From Amphimedon queenslandica (taxonomy: Eukaryota > Porifera > Demospongiae > Haplosclerida > Niphatidae), in the NCBI RefSeq assembly GCF_000090795.2, contig NW_003546336.1, positions 118,162 to 182,161 of the forward strand: a stretch of 64,000 nt of DNA. The letters run 5' to 3'. The notes below the pieces were generated by a model. That model did not search any database. It was not told where the DNA came from and saw nothing but the letters and a program-made list of their open reading frames with translations. This document shows, in pieces, positions 25,343 to 32,483 of this stretch. Each line of letters opens with the position of its first letter. The stretch's first letter is position 1. Position numbers and translations under genes: made by a program.

Positions 25343-28002
25343 TACTAAAATAACTTTAGTTTTAGTTGTAGTTTTAGATTTTAGAATTAAAATTAGCTAA
25401 AAATAACGAAACTAAATGACATTTTAGTTAGAACAACACTAATGTATTTGTTTATTTTTTATTAGGTATCTGCTTTAAAGGGAGAACAGGTAACATGTGT
25501 TGCCTGTGGTAGTGGTGATGCTCAGACATTGTGTGCCACTGCTAGTGGTTGTGTTTTCTCCTGGGGTGATGGTGACTACGGTAAACTGGGACGTGGTGGC
25601 AACGAAGGTAGTAAAGTCCCCAAGAAGATAGACAGTTTGACTGGAAAACACGTCATTAAGCTCTTATGCGGCTCCCAGTTCTCAATGGCATTAACAACTG
25701 CAGGGCATGTCTATACATGGTGAGTCGTGCTTCCTTGTTAATTTTACAATGATAATTTTATTTTTTAAAAGGGGCAAAGGTGATTATTATCGATTGGGTC
25801 ATGGTGATGATTCTCATCAGCGTACCCCGAGGCGTGTGCTTGGTTTATTAGCACACGAGAATGTGATTGATATTGGCTGTGGCTCTCTCCATTGCATTGT
25901 TTGTACTGAAAGTGGTAAAGTTTTCTCTTGGGGAGATAATGATGAAGGACAAATCGGCAACGATACAACACAAGCAGTTTCAGTTCCAAAAGTGAAATAA
26001 TATGCCAAATTTTATGCAATTATTATATTATTATTTTTTGCATTTTGTAGAGAATCAACATCACCGATAATATATGCATTGATCATGTTGCCTGTGGTTC
26101 TGCCCATTCTATTGCTTGGTCGTCGAAGCAGCGTAACTTGTCTTGTCCACTGCCTGCTAAAGTCCCAATGGAATTTAATCATTTGCAACATTTTTCGTTA
26201 CCCGTACTTAGGAATAGATTGATACTTCTCCAACATTTCTCTAATATATTTTGTAAATCAATGGCACTCTTTACCTTGCATCAGTCTACGGATCCCTCTC
26301 AAGACTCAGTGGAGCTTAGCACTGATGGTTTAAGAGGCATCATTCATTCTTCATCAAAGGTAAAGTATTGTTAGTAATACTACACTATAAATTAACATTA
26401 ATAATAATTGCAATAAATAATAAATTTAAAATTTAACCAACACAACTTATATGCTTTTTTGAATGATATAGCACATTGTCTTGTGAGTCAAAAGGTCTAT
26501 TTTTTTAAATTTCAGAAGTATTTTTGCTAAAAATTTGATTAATTTTTGGCTTTATAGTACATAAAATCATTAATTTTATAAAACCAGTTATGGCTAAAAA
26601 TAACTGATAGCCTGAAATTCTGCTGTAACCACTTGATTAGCCTGTTAACCTGAATCTGGTTTACAGCCCTATTGTGTATGTATTGACTGGTATTTCATTT
26701 GTCCTAGGAGTCGGCATTCCGTCGCGTTATTAAAGCTACCATGACTCAAGCAAAGCAGCACGGTCCTGTCATAGAATTAAATCGTCTTCAAGTTAAACGA
26801 TCACGCTCAAAAGGGACGGGATTGGCTGGCCCTGATGGTTCAATGTCAGTATTTGGTCAAATGTGTTCAAAATGGAGTATACTAGTATCAGACGACTTAC
26901 TCCTGCCGCATAGAGTGTGGAAGGTTAAGTTTATTGGTGAAAGTGTTGATGATTGCGGTGGAGGCTATTCCGAATCTATTGCAGAAATGTGCGACGAATT
27001 ACAAAATGGGTCGGTACCGCTTTTAATACAAACCCCCAATGGTAGAGAAGACACAGGCGTCAATAGAGATTGCTTTATATTCAATCCGGAAGCCACGTCT
27101 TCCATTCATCTCAACATGTTCCGGTTTTTTGGTGTATTGCTTGGTATTGCCATTCGTTCTGGTGCCCCCATCAATTTACTATTAGCTCCTCCAGTTTGGA
27201 AACAAATCAGTGGCCAGTCACTCACACCTGAAGATTTATCTGAAATGGATACAGACTATGTTCAAGGGCTAATGTTTATTAGAGAAAACCCTGAAGCCTT
27301 TATAGGAATCGACTTTTCCACACCGAGTGCTAGTGGAAAAGACATACCTCTTCATTCATCAAAGACTCATGTGACTATGAACAATTATCAAGAATATTTC
27401 CGTCTGGCAATGCACTTTCGTTTGCACGAGTTCGATCAACAGGTCAAGGCTGTCAGAGAGGGTATGTCAAATTTAGTTCCGGTTCCGCTCCTCCATGTTT
27501 TTACTGGGCCTGAAATTGAGACAATGGTTTGTGGCAGTCATGACATTCCTATTGACCTCTTAAAGTCAGTGACTACTTATAAAGGGATTGAGCCACATGC
27601 CCCACTTGTTCGCTGGTTCTGGGAAGTGATGGAGTCTTTTAATAGAAATGAGCGCTCTTTGTTTTTAAGATTTGTTTGGGGCAGAACTCGACTACCTCGG
27701 ACAACAGCAGATTTTAGAGGAAGAGATTTTGTACTTCAAGTAAGCTAAAATTATACCGGTATTTTATTATTAATTATTATATTTTGTTCCAGATATTAGA
27801 CAAGTATTTTCCTCCTGATCATTATCTTCCCGAATCATACACATGCTTCTTCCTTCTAAAGTTACCTCGCTATTCATGTAAACCAGTTCTAGAGGAAAAG
27901 CTAAGATATGCTGTTTATTTCTGCAAATCGATCGATACTGATGATTACGCTCGAGTTAATCTTCAAGATGGAACGTTGCTAGATGACGATGAAGATGTGT
28001 AA
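381..28002 (+). CDS. HERC2: HERC2 E3 ubiquitin ligase, C-terminal part (35 exons, 5' end outside window)
   Basis: Giant HECT-type E3 ubiquitin ligase. In animals HERC2 acts in DNA-damage signalling, centrosome function and protein turnover. Exons: 381-525, 1099-1303, 1792-1999, 2494-2673, 2980-3185, 3506-3892, 4638-4847, 5022-5214, 5336-5796, 6201-6447, 6853-7004, 7931-8103, 8164-8319, 8745-8946, 10046-10186, 10916-11113, 11163-11444, 11858-11956, 12013-12227, 12632-12809, 13484-13734, 19440-19584, 19802-20479, 21623-22282, 22508-22636, 22953-23095, 23148-23276, 23872-24070, 24380-24600, 25099-25276, 25466-25719, 25772-25991, 26051-26359, 26708-27739, 27793-28002. These join into about 2,997 open codons. 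Domain order (MIB/HERC2, UBA-like, CPH, SH3-like, ZZ, DOC, RLD2, RLD3, HECT) is that of vertebrate HERC2 from about residue 1800 onward. The N-terminal RLD1 and cytochrome-b5 parts would lie upstream. The linker [14 protein letters not shown] after RLD2 and the C-terminal [12 protein letters not shown] are HERC2-specific in my recollection. The first exon begins mid-codon, so the start is not seen. Confidence 0.95.
1250..1929 (+). other. HERC2: HERC2 segment: MIB/HERC2 domain (two exons)
   Basis: Coded by 1250-1303 and 1792-1929. The motifs [22 protein letters not shown] and [11 protein letters not shown] followed by [13 protein letters not shown] match the MIB/HERC2 fold, an SH3-like module shared by Mind-bomb and HERC2. 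The intron falls directly after WGDQ. Confidence 0.9.
3966..4460. mobile_element. Two ~200-bp MITEs of the GGAAATTTTGGAGGGA family
   Basis: Two neighbouring elements (about 3966-4230 and 4256-4458) in opposite orientation. They share the core GGCCATGTGCCATTGAGCATG and ends rich in TTTGGCAAATTT. HERC2 intron 3893-4637. Confidence 0.65.
4895..4966 (+). tRNA. tRNA-Gln (anticodon UUG), nested in a HERC2 intron
   Basis: 72-nt cloverleaf. The acceptor stem pairs GGTCCCA (4895-4901) with TGGGACC (4959-4965), with discriminator T at 4966. The anticodon stem pairs TTGGA (4921-4925) with TCCAA (4933-4937); the loop CTTTGAA gives anticodon TTG at 4928-4930. The D-arm A box and the TTCAAATC T-loop (B box) are intact. 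A run of T from 4969 would terminate Pol III. It lies in a 174-nt HERC2 intron (4848-5021), same strand, no tRNA intron. Confidence 0.95.
5728..8319 (+). other. HERC2: HERC2 segment: UBA-like, acidic linker, CPH and SH3-like modules
   Basis: A UBA-like helix set ([19 protein letters not shown] then [12 protein letters not shown]) spans 5728-5796 and 6201-6260. It is followed by a proline-rich and an acidic Ser/Asp-rich linker (6260-6447). The CPH domain (6853-7004 plus 7931-8035) contains [17 protein letters not shown] and [15 protein letters not shown] second MIB-like SH3 module (8047-8311) contains [10 protein letters not shown] and [10 protein letters not shown]. The order agrees with vertebrate HERC2. 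Confidence 0.8.
7045..7886. repeat. Tandem duplication of ~420 bp in a HERC2 intron
   Basis: Copies about 7050-7470 and 7480-7886 share GTAATTTAGTGAATTTGTGG and GGAGCCAGGGGGCCCCAATA. Differences are few; the poly-C tract has contracted from 14 to 7. Confidence 0.8.
8398..8575. mobile_element. MITE of the GGAAATTTTGGAGGGA family
   Basis: Same core in reverse (ACTCAATGGCAATGGCATA, TGGCCACAAATTTGC), with ends TTTTTGAGGGGTTAAA and TTTCCTCCAAAAT. HERC2 intron 8320-8744. Confidence 0.6.
9195..9692. mobile_element. Nested elements: a GATACGATACC element split by a MITE
   Basis: Outer ends GGGCGATACGATACC and TAGTATCGGTATCGATTC are imperfect inverted copies. Inside lies a well-preserved MITE (9430-9637) with ends GGAAATTTTGGAGGGA and CCTCCAAAATTTCC. 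HERC2 intron 8947-10045. Confidence 0.55.
10449..10681. mobile_element. TIR element with ACCGTAAACGTAAAAAAAT ends
   Basis: The left end ACCGTAAACGTAAAAAAAT pairs with ATTTTTTTACGTTTATGGT at the right. About 233 bp, no ORF. HERC2 intron 10187-10915. Confidence 0.65.
13112..13370. mobile_element. TIR element with tRNA-like core, copy 1
   Basis: The ends are inverted copies: TACCGTATTTGCTCG at the left and CGAGCAAATACGGTA at the right, with matching GTGTTTATTTCTTAACAGG-type subterminal sequence. The interior, read on the minus strand, is tRNA-like: GATAGCCTAACTG is followed by a GGGTTCAAACC B box (13198-13208 on plus). HERC2 intron 12810-13483. Confidence 0.7.
13956..15020. repeat. Long direct repeat, left copy, upstream of the metallopeptidase
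   Basis: Matches 17221-18281 over most of its length, from AGGCAGTAGCCTATATGTAGG to AGCAGCAATCGCTACCATTA. It contains its own inverted arms (about 14513-14556 against 14679-14721). ORFs in it are not conserved between copies. Confidence 0.8.
15038..15216. repeat. Inverted repeat, left arm, flanking the metallopeptidase
   Basis: Reverse complement of 18690-19090, apart from a 206-bp insertion in the right arm. Shared landmarks include TATGCCATTACTTAGTACAG and CCAAATGAGTTATAGTAATT. The arms lie about 3.5 kb apart around the gene. Confidence 0.8.
15304..15310 (+). promoter_or_regulatory. TATA box of the nested metallopeptidase gene
   Basis: TATATAA about 90 nt upstream of the ATG at 15400, leaving a short 5' leader. 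Its presence argues that the nested gene has its own promoter rather than depending on HERC2 transcription. Confidence 0.5.
15400..16212 (+). CDS. Secreted aspzincin-type (M35) metallopeptidase nested in a HERC2 intron
   Basis: Exon 1 (15400-15455) encodes a signal peptide ([19 protein letters not shown]). Exon 2 starts at 15506 (SANGWPVSL) and runs to TAG at 16210-16212. A 70-N gap (15583-15652) cuts the N-terminal part. The frame before the gap differs from the frame after it, so the gap length is inexact or it hides an intron. The catalytic region has GTLIHEWSH (HExxH at 16072-16086) followed by GNTDDVVYG, the HExxH plus GTxDxxYG-like arrangement of aspzincins (deuterolysin and peptidyl-Lys endopeptidase). 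Cysteine-rich C-terminus ([10 protein letters not shown]). A TATATAA box at 15304-15310 and AATAAA at about 16333 suggest an independent Pol II unit. Domain call is firm by motif; substrate unknown. The family is best known from fungi and bacteria, so lateral origin is possible. Confidence 0.82.
   Translation: MKTLLSLFCLVTYLTCALRYVTTVSNQCYFSLVHAVLMAGQSLLTWLVIKLFPQLLALLSLXXXXXXXXXXXXXXXXXXXXXXXXKPKIEEVKIDYTVHVESCSSASFVNGDVQNSATLTAHKGLCSGSDTAKGKVGDNITISTTWFGAYDAGRTAAAKKVYSEIKTGLTNTAVKYYNNGPLCSANTYAYIFKHIKDTVYLCNQYYRSQTSCSRSGESKAGTLIHEWSHIFGNTDDVVYGRSGCKDLAKTRPADTVRNADSYCYHYCDAQ
15583..15652. other. Assembly gap (70 N) inside metallopeptidase exon 2
   Basis: Run of N. The coding frame shifts by one across it, so the true length is not exactly 70 or an intron is hidden. 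Confidence 0.99.
17221..18281. repeat. Long direct repeat, right copy, downstream of the metallopeptidase
   Basis: Partner of 13956-15020 with substitutions and small indels. It carries an extra internal hairpin pairing about 17790-17838 with 17890-17942. Confidence 0.8.
18302..18689. mobile_element. 388-bp TIR element
   Basis: TACCGTATATCAGGTATATT at the left end is matched by its complement (AATATACCCGATATATGGTA) at the right. Abuts the right inverted-repeat arm. No transposase ORF. Confidence 0.65.
18690..19090. repeat. Inverted repeat, right arm, with insertion
   Basis: Complement of 15038-15216. Contains a short element at 18718-18923. Confidence 0.8.
18718..18923. mobile_element. 206-bp MITE inserted in an inverted-repeat arm
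   Basis: The ends pair GGATTTATTGACGA with TCGTCAATAAATCC. The other inverted-repeat arm (15190-15215) shows the uninterrupted site, and TAC is repeated at both borders. Confidence 0.65.
20590..21320. repeat. 177-bp satellite array in a HERC2 intron (minus-type orientation)
   Basis: About four units of 175-178 bp, each with AGCCCATGGTTTTTTCCA, TCTGATACATATTGATGTCC and GTGTAGAAAGTTTGAGGTGA. Units differ by a few percent. Lies in intron 20480-21622. Confidence 0.85.
22717..22921. mobile_element. TIR element with TACCGTATAGCAC ends
   Basis: The left end TACCGTATAGCACAAAGTTT pairs with AAAATTTTGCGCTATATA. HERC2 intron 22637-22952. Related copies are at about 6525-6800 and (half-element) 22302-22465. 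Confidence 0.65.
24105..24290. mobile_element. MITE of the GGAAATTTTGGAGGGA family
   Basis: Starts GGGGAAATTTTGGAGGGAGT and ends CCCAAAATTTCCC around the shared core. HERC2 intron 24071-24379. Confidence 0.65.
24606..24862. mobile_element. TIR element with tRNA-like core, copy 2 (opposite orientation)
   Basis: Ends TACCGTATTTTACCA and TGGTAAAATACGGTA-like. The interior on the plus strand shows GATAGCTCCATAGTGC and a degenerate B box GGTTCTGTCC (24767-24776). Inverted relative to copy 1. It begins at the last base of the GTATGT donor of HERC2 exon 24380-24600. Confidence 0.65.
25284..25343. repeat. (ATT)n microsatellite
   Basis: About 20 ATT units just after a HERC2 splice donor (exon 25099-25276). 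It makes poly-Ile and poly-Leu ORFs that are not coding. Confidence 0.95.
26870..28002 (+). other. HERC2: HERC2 segment: HECT catalytic domain
   Basis: N-lobe in exon 26708-27739 and C-lobe in exon 27793-28002. The thioester-forming Cys is in [14 protein letters not shown], codon 27844-27846. The tail [12 protein letters not shown] followed by an acidic end terminates at 28000-28002 (TAA). All expected elements are present, so the ligase should be active. Confidence 0.95.
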
Positions 28003-28121
28003 TTTAAAATACTTTTGTTATTGTGTCAACTAAACTCTAATATTATAATTGTAATTTTTTTCTAAATAATATTTTCACTTATAATAATAGACACACAAGT
28101 ACATGTATAGGTATAGTTTGT

Positions 28122-31100
28122 TTAAAATTCTGTGTCATCACTTGGGTCAATAATTTCAGTAAAAGGGACTGATTTACGTACAGTTTCATCAAGCAACATG
28201 TAAGACCTATCAATATCATTAGATCTACTCTTTTTAAAATTAACTTTTTTCAGTTTCTTTATTCTACAAAAATAATCATAAAGGATGCCATAATCGTAAA
28301 TGTTTACTAACTTTGTTTTCAGTATTGAAAAACAGAAAATTACTAAGCAAATGACAACTGGAAAATAGTAGAGTACAGCCAGTAGTACAGATAAATCAGT
28401 GATAGTTTGACTCTCATTACTGCAGTTAGGTATACTTGTTGAGTTCTTGCTGGCTTTAATCATTGTTTCATGTAGCTGAGGATTAATACTCACCATCAGA
28501 AGAACAATGAGCCAAAGCATTACAATCATTTCACTGAAGTTGTGCAGCTTTTTCATATGTGGTCCAACATAGCCATACAGAGTCAAAAATACCATAAGGA
28601 ACATTATTACTGTAACCTAGCATTATAGATAATAAAATCATTATTATAATTATAACAGTTACTATGCTGCTTGGAAAGATTGCTATTGCTATTAGGATCA
28701 CAAGTCTCCTGGCTAATTCAATGCCACACCAATAGCTAGTTGTGAACGTTTTACTGCAGCTTGTTTGAAACCGTCGCAGAATAGACCAATTCTAGGATGT
28801 ACACAATAATTTTAAACACAAAATTTTGTTAGGGCAAACTTACATTTGAAAATTTAAAAGGAAAAGTGAAAGACCCCAATACTAGAGCTATACAGATGAG
28901 CAGACTAACAATACTCATGATTGCAAGAGGAATGTGACCATCTGAGAAACACTGAACACTGCCATCAAAATACCACCTCTATAATAATAAAATTAACAAC
29001 ATCTAAATAATTTCCTTATGTTCTTACCAACTGTGCTCCTTGTAAAGTGTCCATTTGGGGAATCCTTCTACAACTGAGTACACTGAGAGAAGTATGTGNN
29101 NNNNNNNNNNNNNNNNNNNNNNNNNNNNNNNNNNNNNNNNNNNNNNNNNNNNNNNNNNNNNNNNNNNNNNNNNNNNNNNNNNNNNNNNNNNNNNNNNNNN
29201 NNNNNNNNNNNNNNNNNNNNNNNNNNNNNNNNNNNNNNNNNNNNNNNNNNNNNNNNNNNNNNNNNNNNNNNNNNNNNNNNNNNNNNNNNNNNNNNNNNNN
29301 NNNNNNNNNNNNNNNNNNNNNNNNNNNNNNNNNNNNNNNNNNNNNNNNNNNNNNNNNNNNNNNNNNNNNNNNNNNNNNNNNNNNNNNNNNNNNNNNNNNN
29401 NNNNNNNNNNNNNNNNNNNNNNNNNNNNNNNNNNNNNNNNNNNNNNNNNNNNNNNNNNNNNNNNNNNNNNNNNNNNNNNNNNNNNNNNNNNNNNNNNNNN
29501 NNNNNNNNNNNNNNNNNNNNNNNNNGAAATATGCATCTTAGAAGGCATTTGATATGTTAATTTTGTCACATGTGAATGTTTTTTTATCAGAACAACAGCA
29601 GGCATTATAGAGTAGTTATGTATCTATGTTAGCTAGTGTAACAGTTATTCATAATTATAATTGTCAAACTTGATTGTTGTTGGGAACGAATGCAAAACGA
29701 ATTAATGAGCCAGTTGGTTTAGAAAATTCATCAATTGCAGTGATTGAAAGTGTTAGTTTCTGTCCCGGCCAACCACTTAAAGCAGTTTCATTGACATTTA
29801 ATTGAACTGACTCAGTAACAAATGAATTCTCCTGATTATAGCGATCTTTAAATGCACTGTTTTCATTGTCACTACTATTAGAATAATACTTATTCTACTA
29901 GTAGCAAAATGTCGATTTTAACGTTACCTCACATTAAAGATCGGCCAATCAGAAAACAATATTTCATCAAAAGATTCTATAAATTGAAATCCAATCCATG
30001 AGCAAGTAGCAAAGCTAGTAGTGTAGACAGCAGCACCAAACCAAGCAGAGTTTCCTTCAAATCTAATGGTAACATTTTTCTAAGAAAGTGTACATTCTAA
30101 TTATACACAGATAAACAAAACATACTTCTGCCCAGCGATAAGGTGGGAGTGTTTTTGATGATTCTAAAGCTAAAAAACATTGAGGATTGTATGGGATTTG
30201 GCGAAAAACCTCCACCAATGGGAATGCACCAACAAATATACTAGCACCATACCTATTGAAAATTCACTTAAACATCTAAGAATCTATTATTACATTACCT
30301 TCCTTTATTGCCTTTAAACAAAATATGTACGTTATCTGACAGTTGTATCTGAGAGAATAATAGAAGATACATTGCTGCTCCATCTACAGCAGTATTATTG
30401 ATGAATGATATCCTTCCAGACAATACAACCCGAGCATTGACTATCTATATTAAAAATTGATCATTTTGATAATATTTAAGAAAAGCTAACTCTCAAACTT
30501 GAGCCTTGGTTTCCAGTAAAATTGTTATTTCCGAATAAGTGAAATGTTTGAAAACCTATGCTAACAATGCTACTAACCCCAGCAGTATTATTAGCTATCA
30601 GACTAAAAGAGATTTATAGGTTAAGGATATGAATCATAACATACCAGTTACTGATAGTGTTGACTGGGAATGACTCTTTTTCCTCAAAATTATCAGCAAT
30701 GTCAACTGCAATAGCAACACCAAAACCATCATGTTCACTGAGAAGAGAATTATTTGTAAACACACAGTCAGCAATGTGAGCTCTATTAGATCTTCCTCCA
30801 TCAAGATTAATGGAATAATACAAGGCAGCTCCAAGTGTAGCTTTGTTATCATGAAATGTGCAATTTTTCACTTGAAAGATGTGAGGACTTTCTCTTGAAC
30901 CTTTTGTTCCAAGAACAAGTATACCCCCACCACCTTCTCCTGCATGGTTTGATTTGAAGTAACATTGTTGTACCAAAGCAACATGATGTCCGTATCCATT
31001 AAAAAGAATGTAAGCACCACCAGCATATGATCTAGCATAATTTTCTTTAAATTCACAATCAGTTATCAGTACTGAGATATTAAAGACATTCTCTCTTGCA

Positions 31101-32055
31101 AAAACTGCCATTGCTCCTCCTCTCCCTGTTAAAATACCTCTAGCAAAAACTTGATCTGACGACTTTAAAGAAGTTGTGGCTGCTGCAGAATTATTGATAA
31201 ATCTACATGACTTTATTGTTATCATTGGATTTCCAGGAATGCTACCAGTTTCAACATGATTGTAGGTAATAGAGAGGGAGCCAGTGTTTCCACGATAAGA
31301 CCTCTTTGTGATTCCAGTTCCTCTGTTACTTTTAAAAAATGATTCCGAAATTGTCACATTATAGCAGTTGTGTATGTCAAAAACCGCTTCTTTGAAATAA
31401 CTATAAAAGTAGAATTAATGTTATCATAGTCTAATTTAAAAGGAAAACCCCATATTACTGCTAACAAAAACTGAAATGTTTGTCTATTCTTCATGCATTA
31501 TCCCTCTAACCTGAAAGTAGAATTTGTAATCTCAACTTGTTCAATCTTTAATATTCTAATAGGAAGTGGACAATATTCAAAAATAGTATACCTGAAGTTC
31601 ACGTAAAGGGATGAATTAAAATATAAAATATATTTCAAATCTAATGTCCGTTTAGTCAAAATTTCTTGAGCAATATGACAAGAAATAGTCACATTATCAG
31701 ACTCACTGCCTCCTGAGTTTAAAGTGACAGAAGCACTTGTGACTATGGGCTCAGTTATAAAGTGTACAAAACCTCCAGAAGAAGGAGTGTGTCTAAAAGA
31801 TATGAAGTAATGATAACAGCAGCGTCCAGTAGACCCAGTGAGTTGTAGAGCAGCTTGTAAAGAAGGACAGAGAAAGGACTTGTGACTTTCGGTAGTGTTA
31901 TTCTCTGATGTGCAGTTCAATTGAGAGGCACTGGTATCAACAGTCACTTGAACATTCTTTAAAACTTCACTAGTATAGCCTGAAGTAGAGCCAGCACAAA
32001 AGAAATATATGAGAGAAACTCTTAGCAAAACTTTTGTGGAACAAGAAATCTTCAT
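28122..32055 (-). CDS. POMP/beta-helix surface protein with multi-pass C-terminus
   Basis: Reads right to left. Exons by eye: 32055-31511, 31400-30645, 30602-30491, 30444-30299, 30252-30126, 30080-29928, about 29888 to 29660, then a 427-N gap, then up to 29098-29028, 28978-28844, 28791-28663, 28616-28122 (stop at 28122-28124). Signal peptide at the start (MKISCSTKVLLRVSLIYFF). The ectodomain has repeated FxxN and GGA motifs (FINNSAAATTS, GRGGAMAVF, FKENYARSYAGGAY, FKSNHAGEGGGG, FHDNKATLGAAL), typical of chlamydial-type POMP repeats and right-handed beta-helices. A membrane-proximal block contains SGWPGQKLTLSITAIDEF. At least five hydrophobic segments follow (for example IPLAIMSIVSLLICIALVLG). 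The cytosolic tail is short and charged. Probably an adhesion or recognition receptor of an expanded sponge family; ligand unknown. Converges on HERC2, with stops 120 bp apart. Confidence 0.75.
29099..29525. other. Assembly gap (427 N)
   Basis: Removes at least one exon between the beta-helix ectodomain and the transmembrane part of the minus-strand surface protein. Confidence 0.99.
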
Positions 32056-32483
32056 AGCAATGATTGATTATTATTCATTGATTGTCAATTTAATCAAGAG
32101 TAATACATGTAGATACATCCTCCTTTAGAATGAATGTTTTTCCAGTCTTGAAGAACCTCCTTACTTGGATTGCTACAAGATGCATGCATGTTTATGCCAA
32201 ATGTAGTAACCACAATCCTTTTGCATGGTATGGTATCTTGTGACAATAATGTCACGTTAATCCCCTCCTTTGTTAAACCAGTTACTGAGAGAAGTTCAGA
32301 CAATCTTTTGCTATGAACAATATACACACAAGATTTGATTTAAAAAATGGATAGACAGATCATAAATTCAAACTGTTTGTTTACAATAAATAATAAACTC
32401 CAAAGATTTAAAAGATTTTAAGATTAAAAAAATGTCTTGAATAATAATAAATACAGGCATGTAAACCAGGAACATTGATGATA
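32056..32483 (-). other. Spacer with an unassigned 77-codon ORF (32094-32327)
   Basis: Lies between the stop of the minus-strand transporter and the start of the beta-helix gene. It holds one minus-strand ORF with a plausible composition (LSVTGLTKEGINVTLL, IVVTTFGINMHAS). I see no signal peptide, known motif or clean splice partner. It could be a non-coding leader, a lost exon or a gene relic. Confidence 0.3.

Larger units (their letters stand above)
23905..26125 (+). other. HERC2: HERC2 segment: RCC1-like domain 3 (RLD3)
   Basis: Second propeller in the window. Signatures are [83 protein letters not shown] and [13 protein letters not shown]. Four introns sit at the same residue and phase as in RLD2 (see findings). 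A CUB/jelly-roll-like stretch and helical linker (21623-23276) lie between RLD2 and RLD3. Confidence 0.9.

Noticed and set aside
25058-25400. Poly-Ile and poly-Leu ORFs
   Set aside because: They come from the (ATT)n microsatellite after a HERC2 exon; only 25099-25276 is coding.
29024-29605. ORFs spanning runs of N at 29024-29605
   Set aside because: They are open only because the gap is unsequenced.
32094-32327. 77-codon minus-strand ORF between transporter A and the beta-helix gene
   Set aside because: No homology that I recognise, no signal peptide and no splice partner. Kept only as part of the spacer entry.
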